From positions 3,596,001 through 3,660,000 of the forward strand of contig NC_063438.1 of assembly GCF_020379485.1 (NCBI RefSeq): a stretch of DNA of 64,000 nucleotides, written 5' to 3'. The notes beneath the pieces are model-generated. The model was given only the letters and a program-made list of their open reading frames with translations. It was not told the origin of the DNA and made no database searches. A program made the position numbers and the translations under genes. Numbering within the stretch: position 1 is the stretch's first letter; each line of letters begins with the position of its first letter. Source of the DNA: Brassica napus (lineage: Eukaryota > Streptophyta > Magnoliopsida > Brassicales > Brassicaceae). Of the stretch, positions 44,575 to 57,350 are shown piece by piece.

Positions 44575-45642
44575 AGAGCATCTCCAAAAATGAACTCTAT
44601 TTTGAAATTTCTAAAACTCTATATTTGAAATTTAAAGGCTTCTCTAAAACCAAAACTTCAAACTCAACTTCAAAACTATTTATATTTTATAATATGGTCA
44701 TTATATTTGTCATAACTAATTTGAATTCATATTACTTTTATAAATAACTAGCACATATATAAACATATTACAACAATATTAATTAATAAATATTCTATTA
44801 AAATATAAAAATTAAATAAAAATAATTTAATTAATATTAAACTTCAAACAAAATACCATATTATTCCACAAAATGATTTTCGTAATGCATATATGATTTA
44901 TTATTGCATTTCGAAGTAAAAATGGGTTTCCTCATTTTTACTTTGTAGATTACGAGTTAAAAGGTGTTGAAATCAAATGATATTGATACTTGTAAATACA
45001 TTAAATTAGAACAAGACAGTAAAAAAGAAACATAAAATATTATTAAAAAACTAATTTATTTTCGATGATATTAATACTCGTGAATATATTCGATATGAAC
45101 AAGAAAGAATTGTAAGAAAAAGACATCAAAAACAACAACAACAACCATCTTCACTCACACAAAACAATTTGGATAATATTTGAAAATTTTGAAGTTCCCG
45201 GATCAAACTTGTCTGATTATTAGTGTTGTTGTAATATTTAAATTTGTGTAATTGTTATGTCTTCATATAATTTTTTAAAATCTTTTTGTTAAATTTCTTT
45301 TGTGTATTATTGTTGTCTAAATCTAGTTTAAAATATTTTAAATCTTATTTTAAAATTTTATTTAATTTTATGTGTAAAATTTAAAATCTGCAAACAAAAT
45401 TTAAAATATTTATGAGATATAATTTTTTTAAGAATTAAAATAACAAACGAGAAAATATTTATGAATCATAAAAGTGATGTGTGATTGCATGCAAATAAAA
45501 ATATGAAACTTCAAACTGATGTTTTGAGCGGTGAAACTTCAAATATAGAATTATAAACTTCAAATATGAAGTTTTGAAATTTTTTTTTGGAGGGCAAAAA
45601 ATTTCATATTTAAAGTTATAAACATATTATTGAGTATGCCTC
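44575..45642. mobile_element. MITE-like/Harbinger-like element
   Basis: Flanked by TTA (44572-44574 and 45643-45645). The left end is AGAGCATCTCCAAAA and the right end read inward on the other strand is GAGGCATACTCAATA, similar imperfect inverted ends. Subterminal DNA on both sides is rich in 'aaacttcaaa' and 'ttttgaaatt' words that can pair. GAGCATCTCCAA is a common start of Brassica MITEs. No transposase. Confidence 0.5.
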
Positions 45643-45933
45643 TTACAACAATTAAGGTAACCTACGGAAACTATGGTAACATAATTAAAGATTCAAATCT
45701 AAAAGGCAATTTAGAAAGGGGGACGGGAGGGACAATAGAACCCAAAGCTGTGGGCTGCTTTAGCTTATCTTTTGTGTGTTTGATTAGTGCGTGTGCATCC
45801 GTGTAACTTTCAAAGCCCTTAAAATAAGATTAAGTTGTCCAAACCTTTCTTTCTCCATTTTTATGTTTTTATTTTGTTTTGTTTGATAACGATGTCATAA
45901 AGATGTTTTACCTGCTAAATGATTAATTATATA
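45643..45933. other. Short intergenic segment
   Basis: Low-copy-looking host DNA between two transposons; nothing recognised. Confidence 0.4.
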
Positions 45934-47413
45934 CTAGGTAATAACCCGCGCCTTGCGCGGAATGTGATTATTAGTTTTGTTATTTTTAATAAAAAAGACA
46001 TTAACTCTGTTTAATCTGAATATTAGTTAGGTTTTACGTTTTTTTTTGTTTTTAATCTTCTAAAATATAACTATTATTTTAAATTAATATTTATTTTAGT
46101 TTATTTGGTTAAAATGTTTGATTTTTTGGTTTTTTCCGGTAAAACCAAAAATTAATATTATTTATTTATTTTCAAATTATGAGTTTTAGATATTCGTCAT
46201 GTTGAATCAATAGTTTCATATTATAGTTTTTAAACAGATAATAGTTTAAGAAAAAAAAAGAAAATTATTAAGACAAATCATTTCACTACAATTTGGTCGG
46301 TAGTGAAAGAAGTATTAAGAAAAAATATTTCAACTTTAAAAAAAAATTAGATACTTCAGTTGTGGTGAATACTTAGTTATAAGGTGCTCACATCAAGGTG
46401 GACACGTATGTTTAATACTTAGTTAGAAGATGCTCATATCAAAGGTGCACATGTATGTTTATGTAAAAAATATATAAAAATAGTTGAAAAATATATAAAG
46501 ATATTGTTAATTAATATTAAATGATATTTTGGTTCAAAATAATACATGAAAAATAAAATTAAAATTAATTTAAAATAAAAAAGACCTTGACATTAGTCAT
46601 TTTTATCATATAAAGAAAATAAAATTATATCCGTAAATAGGGGTGTGCACATATCAAATATTTGGGTATTTGGAAGTATTCTTGTCGATTCGATCTTTAG
46701 CCACCTAGATATTCGGTGACCCGGATATCCGAAATGTTTTAGAATTTTACAGAATATCCGATTTGATTCGTAAGTAAAATAAAATTTTAAAAATAATTTA
46801 ATAATAATATTTAATTACAAAAATAAAACATTATATAACCTTTTAAATTCTAGTACCTAATATAGTAAATTTAATTCATAAAAATATTGTAAAATTGATA
46901 TAAAGTATAATATATATGACATATATATATATATAAGTCTTTACATATATGTATATATATGCATATAACATATCAAATTAGATATATGTTCCTAAAAATA
47001 TTAGTATTTGTGATTTGCTTATTTTTGGATATTGTATTTTAGTATTTGATTTGTTTCGTAGAGCTTCAAATATTCAAATTTTTTGGTTCAAATCAAAACG
47101 GATAACGAATCGAATCAAAATTTATGAATATTTTGCTCAACTTTATCCGTAAACAATAAAAATAATATATATATATATAGTTTAGCTTTTGATTCGTTAT
47201 CTATTTTTATTCGAACCGAAAAATCTAGAGTTTTATTGAAACCTTATATGTGAGTTTTATGTTAAAAAAACATAAAATATATAGTGTGAACACATTTATG
47301 ATTATAGTGTGAACGCGTTAACATATTTATTATCAAATCATTGTAAGGCTGCCACGTGTCTATTATAATGTGAATGCATTTATTACAATGCTTCTCTTTT
47401 AATATATAAGGGA
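45934..47413 (-). mobile_element. Non-autonomous Helitron 3
   Basis: The minus-strand start is TCCCTTATATATTAAAAGAG (47413). The end is hairpin CCGCGCAAGGCGCGG (about 45945-45960), TTATTAC, then CTAG (45937-45934). Host A (45933) and T (47414) flank it. 1480 bp. It contains an inner AT-rich piece from 'ggggtgtgcacat' (46642) to about 47110, with a pair of 'gatattcggtgacccggatatccg'-like words, possibly another nested element. Confidence 0.8.
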
Positions 47414-48050
47414 TATATAAGGGATTGATGGGAGAAAATTTGAGAAACATATATAAAGTCATGTAAAATTTTATTTTTATGACTTTAGTGGTCGAAGTTT
47501 ATTTTTTATAGTTATGAAGGGTTTCGAATGTGAAGTAAATATACTATAGTGGTTGAATCATTTATTTTATTATATAATCCCTCTAAATTGTCAAAATATT
47601 ATTTTATTAATAAAAATTCTAAGGTTTAATAGTTATTTTTGGAGAAAAACATAACAAAAAATTATTAATTGAATAAAGGTTAAAAATAAAACTAATTTAG
47701 TTAAATAAATATGTATATAGCCCATGTTTGGTTCATAGCCAATTCATACAGCCCATGTTAGTGATATCCTCACTCTGATTGCCCAAGTTTCCTACGTCCA
47801 TACATATAAAGCCGTATGCTTTGGAAGAAGCTTGTACAGTTTTTTATCAACTAGATTAAGCCTTTTAAATTCTTCATTCAGTTGATAGGGAAACTTTTTT
47901 TTATGTTTAACCAGAAAGTTCTTTTGTATCGGAGGATTTAAAATGTAAAAAAATGTTTTACAAGTCCTAACTATAGTTTAGGATGTGACTTAGCCAGATA
48001 CAAACTTACAAATAACAAGCGAGTCCATTAGAGAAAATTATGTGCATTAT
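47414..48050. other. Intergenic, no gene seen
   Basis: AT-rich; no recognised element. Confidence 0.5.
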
Positions 48051-48468
48051 GATAAGTTTCCGGGGCTTCCAACTTAAAACCAATTGGCAATTAGTGGATT
48101 AGCCCAAGTTCCTTATATATTACTCAAGTCCCTTTCATATATTCGATGTGGGATCTTCTCTCCAATACCCTCCCTCGAGATAATGAAATGGACTTGAGTA
48201 ATATATAAGGAACTTGGGCCAATCCACTAATTGCCAATTGGTTTTAAGTTGGAAGCCCAGGAAACTTATCATGGTATCAGAGCTCGACCGAGTATAACTG
48301 TCTTAAAAAGTTTCCGAGATTTCTGGCCGATAAGAGCCATCATCTCGAGAAGGGGTATTAAGGGATATGTATCCCACATTGGAAAATCAATGGGACATTA
48401 AGTAATATATAAAGGGTTAGGGCCAATCCACTAATTGCCAATTGGTTTTGAGTTGGAAGCCCATAATA
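48051..48468 (+). mobile_element. Rearranged TRIM element with inverted terminal copy
   Basis: A terminal repeat (to 48271) is followed by the primer site TGGTATCAGAGC (48272) and, after about 95 bp ending in a GAGAAGGGG purine tract, a second repeat starting TGTATCCCACATTGG (48368). A third, inverted copy lies at 48051-48138. It pairs with 48183-48270 as an 88-bp near-perfect foldback with a 44-bp loop. All copies share 'ccaattggttttaagttgga'-type sequence. Confidence 0.75.
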
Positions 48469-48994
48469 AACCCGAATCTAACACATTAGAAAGCAGAAGT
48501 TATTTGAAATATTTTCACCGTCGACCAGATCAAGGAAGCAAAGATAATCAGACATATACTCTTGTAGTGCTAGATATAGCGTAAGTTGAACAAAATATCA
48601 AATAATTTATAAAAAATTTAACTCGAGTATGGCATATTTATTTCACATGCATAACATAAGAATTACATTTCGTAACGCGATCTGCGGATAAATTGCACTT
48701 CGTGACTACAAAATCAGAAAGAATGACACACTTAAAAACATATGTATTCTCTGTTTTAATTTAAGAGTTAAACTTTTGTAAACAGTCGTTGTAAGTTGTA
48801 ACACAAGTTTTGCTCAAAAAAAAGTTGTAACACAAGTAAGAGAGAAATAGATGTTACTGTAGTAATATTTTTGTAAATATAAACATATTAAGAAGATAGT
48901 GATTAAAAAAAAGATAGTGGTCCAAATCAGTTTAAACTTCGGAACTGGCTAAGAACATCTTCAACCATACTGCATATTTTATTTTAAAATAGAA
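48469..48994. other. Intergenic, no gene seen
   Basis: Contains at its end 'agaacatcttcaaccatactg', a likely truncated MITE start, into which Helitron 4 may have inserted. Confidence 0.4.
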
Positions 48995-50478
48995 CTAGAT
49001 TCTGATCCACCCTTAAAAAAACGGGTATATTATTTGTTTTACATTATTTTAGAAATTTAATTTTTATATTTTTATATTTTAATCATATTTTTTGTACAAT
49101 ATTTTTATAAATGATTAATAAGAAGTTTTAATAATTGTATTAAATAGTTGGACCACACACATATATCAATATGTCATGTTCTTGTTTTAATAAAATAAAC
49201 TATATTTTGACCCTGAAAGTGCGGTTTTTTTTAATTATAAACCAAATTTGAAATGAATTAGTATTTAAGAATTGTTTTCCACTATTATGTTACAAAATTG
49301 TAATATATTAAAAAGTAAATTTAAATTATATAATTTATGAGTTACTTTATTTTTTTATTTTTATGTATACTCTTATGTAACTCTTTTCAGGTCTGACATA
49401 TCATCCAACCCGAAAAATCAAACCAAAATCGACATGATAATATAAGTCTGGTTTGAATCCAGGTCCACGGCAAAGTACATATTAGATATTTTTTGGACCT
49501 GTGGATCTCGATTTAAGTTTTAATCCTACCCGAGATCTAATCTGGTACCTAAAATATCTAAAATGTTTTGTGTATATTAGGGTATTTCAAATATGTTTTC
49601 GGTATTACCAATATTTTTTTTAAGTTTTGTGTTTGGTTTTCAATATAATTTCAGATTTTGAGTAAAAATTTCAAAATATATATTTTGGATATTTGGATAA
49701 AATTTTGGGTATTTTTTGGTTCCTCAGTCAGATTTCAAGTAAAATTTTGGTGTTTTTTGGTATTTGAATATTTTCGAGTACTTGTTTGGATTTTCAAATA
49801 TTTTTTTAATTTTCATGTACTTTGAATTTTTTGGATCTTAAATACCCGAAATAATATTAAAATTATTTAAGAAGGTTAGACCGTTATATAAATTATTTCT
49901 GATGGTTACAATGGTTTGGTATACAAACTTAGAATGGTATACTTTGCTGTGATAGTTTTGTAATTGGTTACATTTAAGATGTGCATATTGTGTATGAGAG
50001 ATTTTTAGATAGAAAAACATATATATTTCTCAAAAATATGTAATTTGGTTTTGCTGGCTAGCATCAGGTTAGTTGAAACTTAGAATAGAGTATGTGTTCA
50101 GTTTGATAATTTTGCAATGTGTGGATTAATAGATGCGTCAATTGGCACAAGTAAGATTGTGTGGTATGAACTAAGGGAATCTATATGTATGACGGCGATG
50201 GAGCATATGAGATGGAGTGGAAATTATATGTAAATGATATTGCATACTGGTGATTAACTAAATAACATAGAAAATTATAACTAATCCAACTTATTACGAC
50301 ATTAATTTGTTGGATACAGAAATATTGTAGGAGTAATATTAGGAAAGATCATATTTTAATAATATTGATATATTTTGACTGATTAAGGTAAATACCAAAT
50401 ATTAAGTTTATAGTAAATATGTCCAACAACTTTTCATAGATAGATTTTTTAAAACTTCTTCTCTTTTAATAATATAGA
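48995..50478 (-). mobile_element. Non-autonomous Helitron 4
   Basis: The minus-strand start is TCTATATTATTAAAAGAG (50478), closely related to the start of Helitron 3. The end is CTAG (48998-48995) preceded by a weak GGGT/ACCC hairpin. Host A (48994) and T (50479) fit Helitron target preference. 1484 bp, no coding content. Confidence 0.7.
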
Positions 50479-51459
50479 TAGATATAGAAAAAAAAATGCC
50501 CCAAACTATTATATTAATCATTTCATTGTAAAATAAAAATGAGTTTACTCCATAAATGAAATAGTCTATTTTTTGTTTGTTCATTACACTATTATGGAGT
50601 TGTAAATAGAATAATGTTATAGCATTTTTACTTCATATTATTTTTTACTTTATTTTGGAAAGAAAAAAAAAAGTCTTACATCGGAGATTACTCTAACTCT
50701 TTAGTTTTGTTGAAAATAAAACAGTAATGAAATAATCTTCACGTCCTTTGATCGTGCCGGCATGAATGGAAATACAGTTAGAAGTTAGTAATCAAAAGTC
50801 AACAAAAAGTTAATTAACAGATAATATGAGATTGGAAATGTAAAAAGCATTCCCTATCATAATTAATGCTTTCACATGTTATCTCACTAACACCGCCCAC
50901 GGCTAAGAATTCTAGAAGGTGGGAATACTATAGTGAGGTGGAATCAAGATATGTGAATTGGTAACGTTTGATAGGAGAATTCATCAAGAAAAATTTATAT
51001 TTCTTAGAGTAATCGCATTAACTTTGCAACTTGTATAACTTAGAAATTTAAGATATATATATATATATATTATATCAAACTAGAAATCAAATCTGTGGAT
51101 TGTAGTGGTTAGTGAAAAGTGATCAATCGATTTTCTATAGTTTATTTGCATTATAATTGACCCACTGCGTAATTTATATGTATGATGTGGAGTTTGTGAT
51201 TAGTATTTGTACTTTTGACCTATAGATCAATTGCCCAAAAGTATTAATATTGGTAGCAGGTTTTGAAAGCTTGTCTATTATTTCTAACAAACTTTGTTGT
51301 ATGACTTTGATTTGACTTGAGAGTTTCCAATACAATTAAAAAAAAAGAATACTAAATATGCGCTTCAATTTTACTTTTGTCTTAAACATATATAGACCAG
51401 AGGCAAATGTACATAAAGTTTACACCATACCCATGACTTTGGATCTTTTCTTTTGGACA
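50479..51459. other. Intergenic, no gene seen
   Basis: AT-rich. 50490-50640 resembles a common Brassica MITE interior ('aaaaatgagtttactcc'). (TA)n at 51055. No coding signal. Confidence 0.45.
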
Positions 51460-51910
51460 AAGTGTGAAATTATATTACCAAAAAAGGAACGTTTGTTTAC
51501 AAGTGTAGGTAGGTTTAGCTAAAGAGTTTGTAGGCTAGGTTTCAACTTAAAATTACTGGATGGAAACCACGAAGACTTCAAACAAGAGATTACATTGGGG
51601 GAAGCAGTTTTAAGAGATTTTTGGTAACCTCTCCGCTTTCTCCTTGCAGGATGTGTCATATCACATGACTCATATGGTTCAGTCTATACGATGCAAGAGA
51701 GCTTGAAATGACGTTGACATGCTACTGTGAAGTCGGTTCTGTAAAAAGCTTTTCTATAAGTTGTTGCGCTCTATCCAAAAGAGAAAAACATGGGCTTCAA
51801 CGGTCATACGTTTGTCAGAGTTTACATGAACCATGTTCCAAATCTGGCCGCTAGTTTCCCAGTGGCAGAGGAAGTGATCTTATGCTTTCAGAAGTAATAC
51901 AGCATGCATT
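51460..51910 (-). mobile_element. Possible decayed LINE 3' end
   Basis: On the minus strand the sequence gives interrupted peptides such as IWNMVHVNSDKR and FWIERNNL, similar to the region after the zinc-finger module at the C-terminus of plant LINE ORF2 proteins (W.ERN). Several stops are present. No intact tail or target duplication was found. Confidence 0.4.
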
Positions 51911-54560
51911 TAGAGGTGTTGATACCCCGTTTTGAACATTACGATTTGAAACTTCTTTTTAAAAATACAGTATAGAAATACTTTAAAATATTTATCAAAT
52001 CGATACCACCAATCCCCATAGAATAAAGGACGATCGTATTGGTATGGGTGAAAAGACAAAGAGATGACACTGATGCCGAAAAGTCATGCTCACGCATTCA
52101 AATCCGAGTTCATAGGATATTCTCAGTATTGCGTCGTGCATGCATGAACATTTGAGCATTAACTTCATAAGACATTTCCTTGTAATATCTTTAACGTACA
52201 TATATACATTACCTAACTGGTGACATGTTTGACTTTCATCACATGCATCACAATAAATATGAAGTCATCCGAACGAACCATTTCAATATACTTTATTATG
52301 CTACATGTTTTCTTCTTATAAATATAATCGAATAATTTTTTGGTTGAAAAAATTCGGAATAATCTAGGTATAAAAATGGATATTATGTCATTTAAGATGC
52401 ATATATCTAATATAAAGCACATTCATAGGATCAATGAAGTTCGATTAGTGACTTCGACCTGCAATTATATATATATATATACATACCCTTTTTTTTTGAC
52501 CTGCAATATTTTACATCATATCTAGCTGAGTTTAAACGATTTTACATTTAAAAATTCAACGTCTGGATGATTTTAGGGACTGCCGTATAGAAATTTCAGT
52601 GATGCATGGTAGTATGGTACGTATTATGGTACACATTTATACTAAAAATTTACAACCATGGTACAATTACTTATCATATACTAATCTATCCATTTTGCTT
52701 TCACAGATGTAGTTTTCTTACATTTGACATACATTTATTTATTTTTATAAAGTTCGAGTTCTCATATTATTATAATTTTCTATTGACTACGAAAATGAAC
52801 CTCATATGTATATATCAAAATTACATACCAATAGAAAACTTCCTATGCTCTCTTAATTTGGTTACACGGTATAGTAAAATATCAGTAGAAAACACAGAAA
52901 CATGGTCTTGAACATAACATTTGGTATTAACATTATATTAAGTGCCAAAAGATCCACCTATTAAACCGCTAGGTATAGTCGTATGCAGAAAACCAAAACT
53001 AGAACATGGCACACCACACACTATTTAAAGCTGAGATAGTTTTCCGTTCGATTAGGCCATATTCAACTACAACTAGTTCGCCAGGAGATTGCAATAAATG
53101 ATTGGTACCTTAATTTTTATGCTTGCAATTGCCTATCACCTCATGTGTCCACCCACAAACGTTATGCTAACATGCGTGTCCACATTAGTATAAAATAATT
53201 ATATGAAATACTATAAGTTTATGTATGCCTTATTAGGCTACGAACATAATTAACAACTATTTTTTTGAATTAAGCATTGTCTTTGTACTGTAACTACTGT
53301 TTTAGATGGCCTATCAAAATAACGAGCTTTTAAAGTCACGAGTACGAGTGCCGAACAGAAGACCACTTTAACATGCATGATAAGATATCTGATGTAAAGA
53401 AAAAAAAATTAGCGTTGAGGAGAGACATCTCTATTCTCTAACATCCATAAAAAGACTTGTCCCGAACCTTTTTATTTTACCCTGATCACTTGACTCGATC
53501 AAACTTTGCTGCATGTGCTGCTGAACATTTTTCCGGCATTTAGTTAGGCTTTTCATTAAGTTCGGCAAGTGAAGTAGCCTAGGTAGCTAGTCTTGTAGCC
53601 ATTTTATTGTGTATTAAGTTTTTGATTTTGATTGGACCGACTTTTAGATAGACCAATATAAAACATCAGTCTACATGCCTAGATCCTCTTGTACATATAC
53701 TAATACTATTTCATACACAATCCGTTCACAAGTGGGCATCAACTTTGCATGACTTGTTGTGTGGATAAGTTTTCGTTTTTTAACTACTTCATCAATCATC
53801 TATTTCAAGCTGTGACTAAGATAGTAGAAAGTTTGCAATTTTCAATTTTTTTAAAAATCGCTTTATTTACCTAATGCGATTTTCTTGTCACCTACCTAAA
53901 ACGCAATTAATAAAACGGCATCCTTAAGATTCTTCTAATTAATTAGGTATGGACCATATATATGGTCTTTTTTTTTGAACATTGCATATATATACATATG
54001 GTCTTTATAACTTTACATCAACGATGTACTCCTTTTGCAAGGCCCTTTATAAGTTGCTTCCAATTTTTTATGGAAAACGGTTAATCCAGTCTTCCAATTT
54101 ATTTTTATCAGAGTAGTAACTTGTACAGTATATACAGAAATTGAACATTGACCCAAAATATGAAAAATAAGTAGAATAATAAGAGCATTAACTGAGCTAA
54201 GTATGGGAAACACACACACGAAAGTCCTTGTCCCATGCCTATGTTAGATCAACAAACACCCTTTACCTAAACGGCTATAGTTCCCAAAGTCAATAAAATC
54301 GATTTTGTCACGTGGCATGTGCCCACCGTTCCATCTTTGTATTTGGTATTACCACTTTTGGGAACTTTAGATTTCATAGGTCGGCTCTTCACCTTCTTAT
54401 AATTAAAAAACAATAAATCGAAAACGCATTTACGTCCGAACAGTCAAAATATAAACCTAACACACTTTTCCCATGCAAACTCACAGAGACTTCTTTAAAA
54501 TTTTTCACACATGCCTTGGTGTCTTCACACATATATACACGTCTCTTCATGCATCTCTCG
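51911..54560. other. Intergenic, ABCG1 upstream
   Basis: No gene recognised. In Arabidopsis the CVY1 receptor-like kinase lies between the ABCG1 and MAKR4 orthologues; no kinase motifs (HRD, DFG) were seen here or elsewhere between 43.4 and 54.7 kb. Confidence 0.5.
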
Positions 54561-54564
54561 CTTC

Positions 54565-54571
54565 TATATAA
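54565..54571 (+). promoter_or_regulatory. TATA box of ABCG1
   Basis: TATATAA about 190 bp before the ATG, in 'cgcttctatataagatacac'. A leader of roughly 160 nt follows. Confidence 0.6.
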
Positions 54572-54703
54572 GATACACAGATTGAGACATATACTACAGA
54601 ACACCCAGTTTAACTAAAGAACAAACACTTGCGTACCACTTCTCTTCCTTTTTATACAATCCAAAGTTCTTCAAGCATTTCTTGCAGCTCAAGTAAAGAT
54701 TCA

Positions 54704-54718
54704 ATGGGTCTGTTTTAA
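54704..54718 (+). other. Four-codon upstream ORF in the ABCG1 leader
   Basis: ATG GGT CTG TTT TAA lies between the TATA box and the main ATG. It could lower translation of ABCG1 unless removed by splicing of a leader intron (an AG ends at about 54753). Confidence 0.4.
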
Positions 54719-54759
54719 AGTCGTTTAATCTGAATTAAGTTTTAATCATTTTAGCAAGT

Positions 54760-56994
54760 ATGGCTCGTATCGTAGCAGCTGATGATGATGATGGTACGCC
54801 GCAGTTTTACTCCATGGAGCTCAACTCAATCTCCTCTGTTTCCGACTCCACATTAGGACAACTTCTGAAGAACGTCAGTGATGTCCGTAAACTAGCCATT
54901 GGAGACGAGACTCCAGTTCACGAATCTTTCAACCAAGACAACGACGATGATAATCTCATGCAAACTGTCCCCTTCGTACTCTCTTTCGACAACCTCACTT
55001 ACAACGTCTCTATCCGTCAGAAACTCACCTTCCGCGACCTCATCCCGCGGCGTAAAACAGAGGACCCCGAGTTAGCTCAAACCGTAACTCCTCCCAACAC
55101 CAAAACCCTCCTCAACAACATCTCCGGCGAGACACGAGACGGAGAGATCATGGCCGTGCTCGGAGCTAGCGGCTCGGGAAAATCAACGCTAATCGACGCT
55201 TTAGCGAACCGTATAGCTAAAGGAAGCTTAAAAGGAACGGTGAAGCTAAACGGAGAGACTCTCCAGTCACGCACCCTCAAAGTGATCTCAGCGTACGTGA
55301 TGCAAGACGACCTCCTCTTCCCTATGCTCACCGTTGAAGAAACACTAATGTTCGCTGCTGAGTTTCGTCTCCCTAGAAGCTTACCTAAGTCTAAGAAAAA
55401 GCTACGTGTTCAAGCTTTGATCGAACAGTTAGGAATCAAGAACGCTGCTAAGACTATCATCGGAGACGAAGGCCACCGTGGAATCTCCGGTGGAGAAAGA
55501 CGACGTGTCTCGATCGGGATCGATATAATCCACGACCCGATTCTTCTCTTCCTCGATGAGCCTACGTCAGGTTTGGACTCTACTAGTGCCTACATGGTGG
55601 TGAAAGTGTTGAAGAGGATTGCTCAGAGTGGCAGTATCGTAATTATGTCGATTCATCAACCGAGTCATCGAGTTCTCGGTTTGCTTAACCGGTTAATTTT
55701 TTTGTCACGTGGCAACACCGTGTTCAGCGGTTCTCCGGGGAGTCTCCCGCGCTTCTTCGCGGAGTTCGGGAGTCCGATACCTGAGAACGAGAATCGAACC
55801 GAGTTCGCGTTGGATCTCATCCGCGAGCTTGAAGGATCCGCCGGAGGAACGAGAGGATTAATCGAGTTTAATAAAAAATGGCAAGAGATGAAGAAAGAGA
55901 ATAACCGTCAGCCGCCGCTGACTCCTCCGGCGTCGCCGTACCCGAATCTAACCTTAAAAGAAGCGATCGCCGCGAGTATCAGCAGAGGGAAGCTAGTCTC
56001 CGGCGGAGAATCCGCAACCGCCACCGCCGCAACTACCTTAACCGTACCTGCGTTCGCGAACTCGATCTGGATCGAGATCGTAACTCTATCGAAACGATCG
56101 ATGCTAAACTCGCGCAGACAACCGGAGCTCTTCGGGATCAGACTCGCCTCCGTCGTTATCACCGGATTCATCCTCGCCACCGTGTTTTGGAGAATCGATA
56201 ACTCTCCGAAAGGCGTTCAAGAGCGGCTTGGTTTCTTCGCATTCGCGATGTCGACGATGTTCTACACATGCGCCGAAGCTCTCCCCGTGTTCCTCCAGGA
56301 GCGTTACATCTTCATGAGAGAAACGGCTTACAACGCTTACCGGAGATCCTCCTACGTTCTCTCTCACGCCATCGTCGCATTCCCGTCGCTCATCTTCCTC
56401 TCAGTAGCTTTCGCCGCGACGACGTTTTGGGCCGTGGGGTTAGACGGAGGCCCAATGGGCTTTCTGTTTTATTGTTTGATCATTTTAGCTTCCTTTTGGT
56501 CAGGTAGCTCCTTCGTCACGTTTCTATCAGGGATCGTCCCACATGTGATGTTGGGTTACACAATCGTCGTGGCTATTTTAGCTTACTTCTTGCTCTTCAG
56601 TGGATTCTTCATCAACAGAAACCGTATACCAGATTACTGGATCTGGTTTCATTACATGTCTCTTGTGAAGTACCCGTACGAGGCGGTTTTGCAGAACGAG
56701 TTCTCTGATGCGACCAAGTGCTTTGTAAGAGGAGTTCAGATTTTCGACAACACTCCTTTAGGGGTGTTGCCGGAGGGGATGAAGCTGAGGCTGCTTGATT
56801 CGGTGAGCCGGTCGCTCGGGACGACGATATCTAGCTCGACGTGTTTGACTACCGGTGCGGATATTCTTACGCAGCAAGGTGTGACTCAGCTGAGTAAATG
56901 GAATTGCTTGCTTATCACGGTAGGTTTTGGGTTCTTCTTTAGGGCTTTGTTTTACTTCTGTTTGTTGCTTGGAAGCAAGAACAAGAGGAGGTGA
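54760..56994 (+). CDS. ABCG1: ABC transporter G family half-transporter ABCG1
   Basis: Intronless, 744 aa, the family's usual size. The nucleotide-binding domain comes first: Walker [10 protein letters not shown] (135-143), signature SGGE (243-246), Walker B LLFLDEP with D266/E267, and the H-loop H299 in SIHQPSH. The linker (about 350-460) is Pro/Ser-rich. The membrane domain (about 470-740) has six predicted helices, and the protein ends GSKNKRR. Half-size transporters of this ABCG1/2/6/16/20 clade dimerise in the plasma membrane and export lipid-type precursors of suberin and pollen wall in Arabidopsis. All ATPase residues are present. Neighbour SAC3A, convergent about 360 bp away, matches AT2G39350/AT2G39340. 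Confidence 0.95.
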   Translation: MARIVAADDDDGTPQFYSMELNSISSVSDSTLGQLLKNVSDVRKLAIGDETPVHESFNQDNDDDNLMQTVPFVLSFDNLTYNVSIRQKLTFRDLIPRRKTEDPELAQTVTPPNTKTLLNNISGETRDGEIMAVLGASGSGKSTLIDALANRIAKGSLKGTVKLNGETLQSRTLKVISAYVMQDDLLFPMLTVEETLMFAAEFRLPRSLPKSKKKLRVQALIEQLGIKNAAKTIIGDEGHRGISGGERRRVSIGIDIIHDPILLFLDEPTSGLDSTSAYMVVKVLKRIAQSGSIVIMSIHQPSHRVLGLLNRLIFLSRGNTVFSGSPGSLPRFFAEFGSPIPENENRTEFALDLIRELEGSAGGTRGLIEFNKKWQEMKKENNRQPPLTPPASPYPNLTLKEAIAASISRGKLVSGGESATATAATTLTVPAFANSIWIEIVTLSKRSMLNSRRQPELFGIRLASVVITGFILATVFWRIDNSPKGVQERLGFFAFAMSTMFYTCAEALPVFLQERYIFMRETAYNAYRRSSYVLSHAIVAFPSLIFLSVAFAATTFWAVGLDGGPMGFLFYCLIILASFWSGSSFVTFLSGIVPHVMLGYTIVVAILAYFLLFSGFFINRNRIPDYWIWFHYMSLVKYPYEAVLQNEFSDATKCFVRGVQIFDNTPLGVLPEGMKLRLLDSVSRSLGTTISSSTCLTTGADILTQQGVTQLSKWNCLLITVGFGFFFRALFYFCLLLGSKNKRR

Positions 56995-57350
56995 TGAAGA
57001 GTAAAGAAGAACGCTAAGAGACACGAATCAAAACATACTTGTATTTTCTATTTGTAATTCCTTGAATCGTTTAAATATATATAAAAGATTATGTTTCATT
57101 TATTTCTTTTCGAAGTCTTTATAAAGAATAAGGATTTTTTTACATTCACAAAAACGAATTACAAACACATTTGATTCTCTTCTTTCGAACGTTTACTACA
57201 TCTATGAAGTATTATAAACCTAAACTGTCATACCTGAGAGTCTGAGACTATGTGTGGTATAAGCCGATGATGATGCGAGAGAGAGTCTTGATTATCTTCT
57301 TTGTCCTCCTTAAAGATCAAACATTGTGATGAACAAAACATTAATATTTT
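56995..57350. other. Convergent intergenic region between ABCG1 and SAC3A
   Basis: About 356 bp between the two stop codons, serving as 3' UTRs and polyadenylation regions for both genes. Nothing else is seen. Confidence 0.7.
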
